From assembly GCA_905221605.1 (NCBI GenBank), contig CAJNDS010002835.1:122001-186000 (forward strand): a DNA stretch of 64,000 nucleotides. The letters are read 5' to 3'. Below, piece by piece: positions 36,262 to 47,700 of this stretch (within the stretch, counting starts at the first letter, position 1; each line of letters begins with the position of its first letter). Below the pieces are notes generated by a model. That model did no database searches and was not told where the DNA came from. It saw only the letters and a list, made by a program, of their open reading frames with translations. Position numbers and translations under genes: made by a program. This stretch comes from Symbiodinium natans. Its lineage: Eukaryota > Sar > Dinophyceae > Suessiales > Symbiodiniaceae.

Positions 36262-39200
36262 ATGGCGGCCAAGGCGCTTGGCCTAGTCCTCCTGGGCACT
36301 TGGGCCATCGCAGCCCAGGGCCAGTGGCCGGGATGCAGAGAGCAAAGAGAGGGGGGGGGGGCGGTGCGGGGGGCGCAGCACTGTGAGAAAAGATGAGAAA
36401 AGCATGGCGCAGCAGGTGTCTTGAGATGTCTTGAGATGTCTTAAGCCTTTCCCCGAGGTGCGACTGCAGCCCATGCCAAGACTACCCGGAAGATGACTTT
36501 TCGCACCCTTGCTTCGACGACTGCGTTGTTACCGGTGACCCGCACGTGGAGAAGAGCTGGCGTCCAGGATACGAGGACGGCTTCGACTTCCAGCCGCAAG
36601 GTATCTGGCGCCTGGCCAAGACGGACACCTGCGGTGGCACTGTGGAGGTCCAGGCCTTCTTCTGCCACTACTTCTTCAGCCGAATGAGTTCCTCGAGACA
36701 ATATGAATCCCTCAAGCTGTGTCTGTCTGCGAAGTCTGCTTACCCGCTTTAGCTGCTTTAGCTGCTTTAGCTGCTTTGGCCCCATCCAAACCAACACAAC
36801 AAGAAGCTCTCTGAAGCTACGCACCTTTCAGGCAGCGCCATTGCGTACGCCATCAGCATCAACGGCGGCGACAAGTACATCATCAAGAAGGTCGGGGAAG
36901 AGTTCCAGGTGGGCAGCCCAAATGTGCAGACCATGAACTACAGCTTCGACGTGACCAAAGACCCTGTGGCTGGGAAGCTCCTGGTCAGCAACGACAAGTG
37001 CGTGCGCATCAAGATGAACACCGTGAACCTCTACGGTGGAACGAGGACACGATTCCTTGAGGACCCTTACCTCAACAACATCTTTATGCACGTCTGGGGC
37101 TGCGCCACAAAGAAGGAGGAAGGCGGAGGCATCTGCGGTGCTCCGAACCTCGAACCGACCATATATGTGTATATATCATCAATTTGTATTCCATATTGTT
37201 ATATACAGTGTCCCTCTATCCGCTCTATCCGCTCTTCGGCTCTTCGGCTCTTCGCTTCGCCAAGGAAGCTGTCGAAGGAGTGGATCGATCCCGAGAGCGA
37301 TGAGAACCTCTTCAAGACACCCGAACAGCCTGGGCTGTGGAAGGATCTCTGCGAGTTCTGTCAGGACAAAGGCCCGTGGCCCAGCATCATGGCCCCATCT
37401 GAAAACCAGCGTACCAGCGTTTCGAGCATTGCCAGGTGAGGCCATCACGCCCCCGGGCTGCCCAGCGCCACAGGGCGCGGGCGGTGGCAGCGAGCCTGGC
37501 TGCGAGTTCCTGAGGCGCAAGTCCACGCTCTTACTTTACGTGCCTGGAAGCATCTGCGGGCCAAAGAGACCACGAAAGCCATCGCAAGCTCAATCAAGCT
37601 TAGCGACGTAGTGTAATCGTGCGGCCATATCGCCATGATGCTGTCATGCTCACGACGCCGCACGTGACCGCTTGCCCATTTTTTGTTGTCCTGCAGGCCG
37701 TACGGCAGCAAGCGGGACACGGAGTGCGCCATACAGCCGAACCCAACCGGTGACCCGGAGATCGAGGCCAACAACGCCCGTATCCGCGAGCTGCAGGGTG
37801 AGAGCCGTGAGAACTGCGCATCTTGCCGGAGATATGTCACGCACGCTTCGCCCTCTGCAGGAAGCTGGGGCCAGGCTCCTGTAGAGATTGCACCGAGCGA
37901 GAGATTGCTGCCGTCTTGCCGCCTTTTCAGCTCAGGTGGCTTTTGCTCTTCTGAACAATGGCCCGAAGTTTCCCGGCAGGAGTTGCAGAGACTGGTGCCA
38001 GGACGGCCGCGGTGGCCCTTGCGTTTATTCAACGTTCGGCATGTATATATATATATATTGAATATAATATACATATATATATATATACATATACACACAT
38101 ATATATATATATGTGTGGTCTATAGGGCATCGTGGTATGTTCTGGCTATCGTTCCATCATGCCATCACGCAGCCACGGCCAGGACCGCGGCGCTGAGTGC
38201 GTGGCTGTCCGGGACGATGTCGGAGGAGGGAGGTTCCCCAGCAGCGAGAACACATGCTCCCTCACGGATGCCGACGATCCCAAAAACTTCGTTTCGGGTA
38301 CAAACACGCCCAAGACCTGTGACACCGTCAGCAGAGACACTCACTGTGTCTGCAAGAAGCCCGACAACCCGGCGCGCCTTGGGATCATTTTGTTGGCGGT
38401 AGCCGGTACTTGCAGGGCCGGTAGCGTACCCCATGACATCTTGCACTGGGTATACTTAACAGCTTGTAGCACTTCTTTAGGTTCTCGTGAGCTGAAGAAG
38501 AGTGCCCCTGTCTCTTAGGCCGGGTGAGCCCGTGGAAAGGACGTGCGCGGAAGCCCGAGACGCCGCCGGCTTCCCCTTCTCGTACCTGGACTCCGCGGAC
38601 CTCTGCAGAAGAGAGGCGATGTGGCTGCAGCGCGTGATCTACCCACCGAACACCGCACAGGCCACGCACGAACAGCGTCTGCTGCTGTACTGCGTCCAGG
38701 ACGTGTGCGCTACAGACCCAGAAGACAGAGCAGAGGTGGCCCGCAGCTATGGGGATCGGGACCCTAACCTCAACAACAAACCCATCATCTGCAACGGCCC
38801 CTTGCTGTGCAACGTCATCTGCTCTACCCAGCTCATCCAGGATTGGGGCGACTGCGTGAACCGCTGCGAAGGCCATCGATCCATGTTGCTCCCCGTGGTC
38901 TCGCGCTATTGCAAGAAGGGGCTCTGCCCCACACTTCTGGAGGAGGTGGAGACCGTCGGCCTCCTGCAGCGCCGATCCAACCACTCACACAGCACCCTTG
39001 TCACCAGCTCCCGCCGGTACTCCGACGGCAGGAGGCGCCGGCACATGCGGCACAGGTGTCAAAACGAAGAGATGGATAAGTTATAAGGATCCATGCGAGC
39101 ATTGTGTTTGCAAATGGGGGTCTGCGCCCCCCAATTTTCTCGCTGTTTTTGCCGTGCCACCTCCAGCATTTATATATATATATATGTGTATATATATATG

Positions 39201-41030
39201 TGTCTTTCGAAACCCATCATCCAAGTGTTTGTTCTGTTTGCAAATAGGTGGCGGGGGCTGCGCCCCCCCCAACCCCCACGCTTTCTTGAGCCGTGCAAAG
39301 CTTGCTTCAAAGCATATATGAATCGTTTTGAAGCCCATCACGCGAGCATTGTGTTTGCAAATTGGGGTGGGCTGCGCACTGCAAACCCCACCGATTTCTT
39401 TATGATTTTTTTTGAAACCCATCATGCGAGCATTGTGTTTGCAAATGGGAGTGCCCCCCCCCTCCCCCCCCCGCCCTCCCCCCCCCCGCCCCCGTAGCGT
39501 GCTTCCATGCATATGAATCTTTTGAAGCCCATCATGCGAGCATTGTGTTTGCAAATGGAGGGGGGGGGGACCCCCGGCATTTTTAAGCAAAGCTTGCTTG
39601 AAAGCATGTTGGTTTTTTTGAGACTGATCATGATCATAGATTGTAAGCTTGCTTCAAAGCAGATGAGTCTTTTTGAAGCCGTGTGCAATCATGCGAGCGT
39701 TTGCAATGCGTGGCAGTGTTTGGGATTAAAATGCTGGAATTTCCCGCGTCTGGAGCTGTGGAAAATGCTGTATCCGGAGCCTTCAAACACGCAGAAATGC
39801 TGTCTTTTTCAGCTATCCGTTTTTTTGAGGTGGCCTGGGACGAATGCTTTCTGATCTCTATCTATTCTTTTGTTGACCCTTCACCGGCGGAGGCGCCTCT
39901 ACAAGGACGACGACAACGACGGCAAGGACGACGACTCGGACGATGGCAGCCGTCGCCGCAAGGATGACAATGATGACGGCAGCAGGAGGCGCAGAAAGGA
40001 TGACGATGGCAAGGATGACTCGGATGATGGCAGCAGGAGGCGCCGCAAGTACGACGACGATGGCAAGGACGATGACTCCGATGATGGCAGCAGGAGGCGC
40101 CGCAAGGATGACGACGACAATGGTGACAATGGTGATGACGACGACGGTGACGATGACGATTATTCTCCGCCGGCAGAGGAGTGCTTGGATAAGGCGACCA
40201 CGTGCAGCAAGCTCTGCTACGCCTTGAAGTTGGAAGGAGATGAGCTCAAGTGGTGCAAGCACAGGTGTACTGCGAAGTTTGGCAGCCAGCTGAAGCCGGG
40301 ATTAGACCACTACTGCAAGGAGTGCAAGCACTTCTGCGAAGACCCCCCGGCGACGACCACCACCACGACCACCACCACCACAGAGATTACTGAGTGCCCT
40401 TTCTCCACCACCACCAAGGCTTACTTCACCACCACCCCCCGTGACGATGACGATATCAAGGATGACGATGTCAAGGATGACGACGTGGATGATGACAGTC
40501 GGAGGCGCCGCAAGGATGACGGGGATGATGGCAGTCGGAGGCGCCGCAAGGATGACGGAGATGATGGCAGTCGGAGGCGCCGCAAGGATGACGACGGCAA
40601 GGATGATGACGGGGATGATGGCAGTCGGAGGCGCCGCAAGGATGACGGAGATGATGGCAGTCGGAGGCGCCGCAAGGATGACGACGGCAAGGATGATGAC
40701 GGGGATGATGGCAGTCGGAGGCGTCGCAAGGATGACGGAGATGATGGCAGTCGGAGGCGCCGCAAGGATGACGACGGCAAGGATGATGACGGGGATGATG
40801 GCAGCCGGAGGCGCCGCAAGGATGACGGAGATGATGGCAGTCGGAGGCGCCGCAAGGATGACGACGGCAAGGATGATGACGGGTATGATGGCAGCCGGAG
40901 GCGCCGCAAGGATGACGGAGATGACGGCAGTCGGAGGCGCCGCAAGGATGACGACGGGTATGATGGCAGGAGGCGCAAGGATGACGGGTATGATGGCAGT
41001 CGGAGGCGACGCAAGGACGGGGACGACTGA
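36262..41030 (+). CDS. Secreted VWD-like, Cys-rich protein with Asp/Arg repeat tail (copy 1)
   Basis: Likely secreted or surface protein. Exon 1 (36262-36326) starts MAAKALGLVLLGTWAIAAQG, a good signal peptide. Exon 2 (36458-36678) has CDCSPCQDYPEDD and TGDPHV, the GDPH core of VWD domains, followed by FDFQPQGIWRLAK. Exon 3 (36832-37156) continues the domain. Exon 4 starts at 37265. Later exons are Cys-rich (SCRDCTERE, RSCRDWCQDG, and 38519-39050 with NGPLLCNVICS). The last exon (about 39886-41030) has a Cys domain (ATTCSKLCYALK), a poly-Thr linker and repeats of KDDGDDGSRRRR. Introns are mostly GC-AG or GA-AG. An 8-bp duplication near 37412 shifts the frame relative to copy 2, so this copy may be damaged. 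The VWD assignment rests on motif and position only. Confidence 0.7.
37405..37420 (+). pseudogene. 8-bp tandem duplication, apparent frameshift in copy 1
   Basis: Copy 1 reads AACCAGCGTACCAGCGTTTC where copy 2 (around 42930) reads AACCAGCGTTTC. In copy 2 the exon continues as NQRFEHCQ and joins the GCEFLR segment through a putative 38-bp intron. In copy 1 the same frame runs NQRTSVSSIAR and stops. The intron is inferred and very short, so different splicing could still rescue copy 1. Confidence 0.55.
39085..39700. repeat. Intronic repeats of CATCATGCGAGCATTGTGTT
   Basis: About five copies of a ~30-bp core, CATCATGCGAGCATTGTGTT plus TGCAAATGGG, spaced 80-130 bp apart. Each is followed by a G or C homopolymer and then TTTTGAA. 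They lie in the intron before the Asp/Arg exon. The equivalent part of copy 2 is at 44618-44690 and 56945-57450, separated by the insertion. Confidence 0.8.
40440..41027 (+). repeat. 90-bp coding repeat (Asp/Arg/Lys, mixed charge)
   Basis: Tandem units code for about 30 residues each: KDDDGKDDDGDDG, then SRRRRKDDGDDGSRRRR. Copy 1 has four KDDDGKDDDG units and copy 2 (58191-58688) has three. The difference of 30 codons equals one unit, so reading frame is kept. Confidence 0.88.
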
Positions 41031-41428
41031 GGGAAGCATCGAGGGCCGTGGCGCCACGCCCTCGTGCAGCCCAAAGCCGCGAAAGCCGTTCTCGGCTGCG
41101 AGCTTGCTCATGTGGCCACTGAAGCCACGATTTGACAATTAGCAGAGGGCTAGTTTAATTTTCGCTAAGCCTGCCCATGCATGTGAGACAGCATCACGCC
41201 TGCAAGTTGTGCGAGACAGGTGGTAGTGTTTATGGTAGTGCATGGACATTGCGTGTCATCCAGTGTTGCCATCATCGCATGGAACCTCGCCTCTTGCGTT
41301 GGCAGGCTTCCCCAAAGGCCATGGCATGTATCAGCCGAGTGCTTGTAACATGCTGCGTGCCACCCCGTTTTGTTTTGCTCGGATGGGCGTCGAAGATGCC
41401 CCACGGGCGCATTTAATGGCTCTCCTCC

Positions 41429-41702
41429 TGCATGATCTGGAGCTGGGCAGTTGCAAAGAGGATCAAGAGTGCGGCGCTGTGCAAATCAATGTTCGCAAGC
41501 CATATACACTAAGTTTCAGCGAACAGTGTCAGCACCTTGACGGCCAGGCTGTGGCCGGCACCATCCAGTATGCAAAACTGTTACGGTACGGGTACGGTCG
41601 TTATTTAGGTCAGCATGATCAGCGTGGTCAGCACTGGCTGCGTAGGCCTGTGCACACTGTCGAGGAATGTCCACGAATGTCGCTGACCTTGCTAAACGAG
41701 AG
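41429..41702. other. Spacer between the tandem copies
   Basis: About 275 bp between the end of copy 1 and the start of copy 2. It is not found elsewhere in the window. I see no exon or regulatory motif that I can support. Confidence 0.5.
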
Positions 41703-43563
41703 TCCGACAGAGCTGGCTCGCGCGCCACGGACACTTGTATAGGCGAGACAGCAGGGTCCCCCCCTCTGCCTCGCATTGCTGCGCCATGGCGGCCAAGGCG
41801 CTTGGCCTAGTCCTCCTGGGCACTTGGGCCATCGCAGCCCAGGGCCAGTGGCCGGGATGCAGAGAGCAAAGAGAGGGGGGGGGGGCGGTGCGGGGGGCGC
41901 AGCACTGTGAGAAAAGATGAGAAAAGCATGGCGCAGCAGGTGTCTTGAGATGTCTTGAGATGTCTTAAGCCTTTCCCCGAGGTGCGACTGCAGCCCATGC
42001 CAAGACTACCCGGAAGATGACTTTTCGCACCCTTGCTTCGACGACTGCGTTGTTACCGGTGACCCGCACGTGGAGAAGAGCTGGCGTCCAGGATACGAGG
42101 ACGGCTTCGACTTCCAGCCGCAAGGTATCTGGCGCCTGGCCAAGACGGACACCTGCGGTGGCACTGTGGAGGTCCAGGCCTTCTTCTGCCACTACTTCTT
42201 CAGCCGAATGAGTTCCTCGAGACAATATGAATCCCTCAAGCTGTGTCTGTCTGCGAAGTCTGCTTACCCGCTTTAGCTGCTTTAGCTGCTTTAGCTGCTT
42301 TGGCCCCATCCAAACCAACACAACAAGAAGCTCTCTGAAGCTACGCACCTTTCAGGCAGCGCCATTGCGTACGCCATCAGCATCAACGGCGGCGACAAGT
42401 ACATCATCAAGAAGGTCGGGGAAGAGTTCCAGGTGGGCAGCCCAAATGTGCAGACCATGAACTACAGCTTCGACGTGACCAAAGACCCTGTGGCTGGGAA
42501 GCTCCTGGTCAGCAACGACAAGTGCGTGCGCATCAAGATGAACACCGTGAACCTCTACGGTGGAACGAGGACACGATTCCTTGAGGACCCTTACCTCAAC
42601 AACATCTTTATGCACGTCTGGGGCTGCGCCACAAAGAAGGAGGAAGGCGGAGGCATCTGCGGTGCTCCGAACCTCGAACCGACCATATATGTGTATATAT
42701 CATCAATTTGTATTCCATATTGTTATATACAGTGTCCCTCTATCCGCTCTATCCGCTCTTCGGCTCTTCGGCTCTTCGCTTCGCCCAGGAAGCTGTCGAA
42801 GGAGTGGATCGATCCCGAGAGCGATGAGAACCTCTTCAAGACACCCGAACAGCCTGGGCTGTGGAAGGATCTCTGCGAGTTCTGTCAGGACAAAGGCCCG
42901 TGGCCCAGCATCATGGCCCCATCTGAAAACCAGCGTTTCGAGCATTGCCAGGTGAGGCCATCACGCCCCCGGGCTGCCCAGCGCCACAGGGCGCGCCTGG
43001 CGGTGGCAGCGAGCCTGGCTGCGAGTTCCTGAGGCCCAAGTCCACGCTCTTTACTACTTTACGTGCCTGGAAGCATCTGCGGGCCAAAGAGACCACGAAA
43101 GCCATCGCAAGCTCAATCAAGCTTAGCGACGTAGTGTAGTCGTGCGGCCATATCGCCATGATGCTGTCATGCTCACGACGCCGCACGTGCCCGCTTGCCC
43201 ATTTTTTGTTGTCCTGCAGGCCGTACGGCAGCAAGCGGGACAGGGAGTGCGCCATACAGCCGAACCCAACCGGTGACCCGAAGATCGAGGCCAACAACGC
43301 CCGTATCCGCGAGCTGCAGGGTGAGGGCCGCGAGAACTGCGCATCTTGCCGGAGATATGTCACGCACGCTTCGCCCTCTGCAGGAAGCTGGGGCCAGGCT
43401 CCTGTAGAGATTGCACCGAGCGAGAGATTGCTGCCGTCTTGCCGCCTTTTCAGCTCAGGTGGCTTTTGCTCTTCTGAACAATGGCCCGAAGTTTCCCGGC
43501 AGGAGTTGCAGAGACTGGTGCCAGGACGGCCGCGGTGGCCCTTGCGTTTATTCAACGTTCGGC

Positions 43564-43634
<71 letters not shown>

Positions 43635-44728
43635 TATGTGTGGTCTATAGGGCGTCGTGGTATGTTCTGGCTATCGTTCCATCATGCCATCACGCAGCCA
43701 CGGCCAGGACCGCGGCGCTGAGTGCGTGGCTGTCCGGGACGATGTCGGAGGAGGGAGGTTCCCCAGCAGTGAGAACACATGCTACCTCACGGATGCCGAC
43801 CATCCCAAAAACTTCGTTTCGGGTACAAACACGCCCAAGACCTGTGACACCGTCAGCAGAGACACTCACTGCGTCTGCAAGAAGCCCGACAACCCGGCGC
43901 GCCTTGGGATCATTTTGTTGGCGGTAGCCGGTACTTGCAGGGCCGGTAGCGTACCCCATGACATCTTGCACTGGGTATACTTAACAGCTTGTAGCACTTC
44001 TTTAGGTTCTCGTGAGCTGAAGAAGAGTGCCCCTGTCTCTTAGGCCGGGTGAGCCCGTGGAAAGGACGTGCGCGGAAGCCCGAGACGCCGCCGGCTTCCC
44101 CTTCTCGTACCTGGACTCCGCGGACCTCTGCAGAAGAGAGGCGATGTGGCTGCAGCGCGTGATCTACCCACCGAACACCGCACAGGCCACGCACGAACAG
44201 CGTCTGCTGCTGTACTGCGTCCAGGACGTGTGCGCTACAGACCCAGAAGACAGAGCAGAGGTGGCCCGCAGCTATGGGGATCGGGACCCTAACCTCAACA
44301 ACAAACCCATCATCTGCAACGGCCCCTTGCTGTGCAACGTCATCTGCTCTACCCAGCTCATCCAGGATTGGGGCGACTGCGTGAACCGCTGCGAAGGCCA
44401 TCGATCCATGTTGCTCCCCGTGGTCTCGCGCTATTGCAAGAAGGGGCTCTGCCCCACACTTCTGGAGGAGGTGGAGACCGTCGGCCTCCTGCAGCGCCGA
44501 TCCAACCACTCACACAGCACCCTTGTCACCAGCTCCCGCCGGTACTCCGACGGCAGGAGGCGCCGGCACATGCGGCACAGGTGTCAAAACGAAGAGATGG
44601 ATAAGTTATAAGGATCCATGCGAGCATTGTGTTTGCAAATGGGGGTCTGCGCCCCCCAATTTTCTCGCTGTTTTTGCCGTGCCACCTCCAGCATTTATAT
44701 ATATATATATGTGTATATATATATATAT
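41703..44728. repeat. Segmental duplication, copy 2, left part
   Basis: Near-identical to 36203-39200. The match ends inside the TA microsatellite of the intron, exactly where the 12.2-kb insertion begins. The rest of the copy resumes at 56926. Confidence 0.92.
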
Positions 44729-47700
44729 GTAAGAGGAACCTCTATGTACTATTTGACATGGCTGCTTTCTGTATTAAAAGTCTTAATAGTTGTAATAGTT
44801 TGAATTTTTAAAAAGCCTCCGAAACTATTAAAACTATTAAAAAGAAGCATTTTTAATAGTTTTAATAGTTTTAATAGTTTCAACTTTTAAAAAGCCTTCC
44901 GAACTATTAAAACTTTAAAAAGAGAAGGCCTGGCCAGGAGATTCCTGAACTTTTAAAACTATTAAAACTTTTAAAACTATTAAAACTATTAAAACTATTA
45001 AAAAATTTTAAAAAGGCTTCCTTTTAATAGTTTTAATAGTTTTAATAGTTTGAACTTTTAAAAAGCCTCCCAAACTATTAAAACTATTAAAAATAAGCCT
45101 TTTTAGTAGTTTTAATAGTTTTAATAGTTTTAATAGTTTTAAAAGTTTTAAAAGTTCAGGAATCTCCAGGCCAGGCCTTCTCCTTTTTAAAGTTTTAATA
45201 GTTTTAATAGTTTCAACTTTTAAAAAGCCTCCCGAACTATTAAAACTATTAAAAAGAAGCATTTTTAATGGTTTTAATAGTTTCAACTTTTAAAAAGCCT
45301 CCCAAACTATTCAAAATTTAAAAAAGAGAAGGCCTGGCCAGGAGATTCCTGAACTTTTAAAACTATTAAAACTTTTAAAACTATTAAAACGATTAAAACT
45401 ATTAAAACTTTTAAAAAGGCTTCTTTTTAATAGTTTTAATAGTTTTAATAGTTTGAACTTTTAAAAAGCCTCCCAAACTATTAAAACTATTAAAAAGAAG
45501 CCTTTTTAATAGTTTTAATAGTTTTAATAGTTTTAATTGTTTTAAAAGTTTTAAAAGTTCAGGAATCTCCAGGCCAGGCCTTCTCCTTTTTAAAGTTTCA
45601 ATAGTTTTAATAGTTTGAACTTTCAAAAAGCCGCCCAAACTATTAAAACTATTAAAAAGAAGCATTTTTAATAGTTTTAATAGTTTTAATAGTTTTAAAA
45701 GTTTTAAAAGTTCAGGAATCTCCAGGCCAGGCCTTCTCCTTTTTAAAGTTTTAATAGTTTTAATAGTTTAAACTTTTAAAAAGCCTCCCAAACTATTAAA
45801 ACTATTAAAAGAAGCCTTTTTAATAGTTTTAATAGTTTTAATAGTTTTAGTAGTTTTAATAGTTTTAATAGTCTTAATAGTTTTAATAGTTTTAATAGTT
45901 TTAATAGTTTTAATAGTTTTAATAGTTTTAATAGTTTCAACTTTAAAAAAGCCTTTCAAACTATTAAAACATTAAAAAGAGAAGGCCTGACCAGGAGATT
46001 CCTGAACTTTTAAAACTATTAAAACTTTTAAAACTATTAAGACTATTAAAACTATTAAAACTATTAAAACTTTTAAAAAGGCTTCCTTTCAATAGTTTTA
46101 ATAGTTTTAATAGTTTGAACTTTTAAAAAGCCTCCCAAACTATTAAAACTATTAAAAAGAAGCCTTTTTAATAGTTTTAATAGTTTTAATAGTTTTAATA
46201 GTTTTAATAGTTTTAATAGTTTTAATAGTTTTAAAGGTTTTAAAAGTTCAGGAATCTCCAGGCCAGGCCTTCTCCTTTTTAAAGTTTTAATAGTTTTAAT
46301 AGTTTGAACTTTTAAAAAGCCTCCCAAACTATCAAAAATTTAAAAAGAAGCCTTTTTAATAGTTTTAGTAGTTTTAATAGTTTCAACTTTTAAAAAGCCT
46401 TCCAAACTATTAAAACTTTGAAAAAGGGAAGGCCTGGCCAGGAGATTCCTGAACTTTTAAAACTATTAAAACTTTTAAAACTTTTAAAACTATTAAAACT
46501 TTTAAAAAGGCTGCCTTTTAATAGTTTTAATAGTTTTAATAATTTAAACTTTTAAAAAGCCTCCCAAACTATTAAAACCATTAAAAGGAAGCCTTTTTAA
46601 TAGTTTTAATAGTTTTAATAGTTTTAATAGTTTTAAAAGTTTAAATAGTTTTAAAAGTTTTAAAAGTTCAGGAATCTCCAGGCCAGGCCTTCTCCTTTTT
46701 AAAGTTTTAATAGTTTTAATAGTTTGAACTTTTAAAAAGCCTCCCAAACTATTGAAACTATTAAAAAGAAGCAATTTTAATAGTTTTAATAGTTTTAATA
46801 GTTTTAAAAGTTTCAAAAGTTCAGGAATCTCCAGGCCAGGCCTTCTCCTTTTTAAAGTTTTAATAGTTTTAATAGTTTCAACTTTTAAAAAGCCTCCCAA
46901 ACTATTAAAACTATTAAAAAGAAGCCTTTTTAATAGTTTTAATAGTTTTAATAGTTTCAACTTTAAAAAAGCCTTTCAAACTATTAAAACATTAAAAAGA
47001 TTTAAAAGTTCAGGAATCTCCAGGCCAGGCCTTCTCCATTGTAAAGTTTTAATAGTTTTAATAGTTTGAACTTTTAAAAAGCCTCCCAAACTATTAAAAC
47101 TATTAAAAGGAAGCCTTTTTAATAGTTTTAATAGTTTTAATAGTTTTAAAAGTTTTAAAAGTTTTAAAAGTTCAGGAATCTCCAGGCCAGGCCTTCTCCT
47201 TTTTAAAGTTTTAATAGCTTTAATAGTTTGAACTTTTAAAAAGCCGCCGAAACTATTAAAACTATTGAAAAGAAGCATTTTTAATAGTTTTAATAGTTTT
47301 TAATAGTTTTAGTAGTTTTAAAAGTTTTAAAAGTTCAGGAATCTCCAGGCCAGGCCTTCTCCTTTTTAAAGTTTCAATAGTTTTAATAGTTTCAACTTTT
47401 AAAAAGCCTCCCAAACTATTAAAACTATTAAAAAGAAGCCTTTTTAATAGTTTTAATAGTTTTAATAGTTTCAACTTTAAAAAAGCCTTTCAAACTATTA
47501 AAACATTAAAAAGATTTAAAAGTTCAGGAATTTCCTGGACAGGGCCCCGGGCCTCCAATACAAAACCACGAGCCCGGGCCTCCCCCCAATACTAAATTAC
47601 GAGCCCGGGCTTCTCCCCAATACTAAATTACGAGCCCGGGCCTTCTCCCAATACTAAATTACGAGCCCGGGCCTTCTCCCAATACTAAATCACGAGCCCG

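Larger units (their letters stand above)
36203..41428. repeat. Segmental duplication, copy 1 (uninterrupted)
   Basis: This 5.2-kb block recurs almost unchanged as 41703-44728 plus 56926-59064. Homology starts at TCCGACAG (36203 and 41703) and ends at GGCTCTCCTCC (41428 and 59064). Copy 2 has a 24-bp insertion before the start codon. Differences by eye are few: single bases, microsatellite lengths, one 30-codon repeat unit, an 8-bp duplication and a ~35-bp indel after the stop. Confidence 0.92.

Noticed and set aside
39870-41138. Alternative-frame and antisense ORFs over the Asp/Arg repeat
   Set aside because: They are shadows of a 90-bp coding repeat. The Asp/Arg frame continues the Cys domain with CxxxC motifs and is the only one with a sensible protein upstream.
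44760-47474. Leu/Lys-rich amphipathic proteins (LLKLLK, TIKTIK)
   Set aside because: The pattern follows from the 9-bp TTTTAATAG unit. Frames break at each unit change, and both orientations occur.
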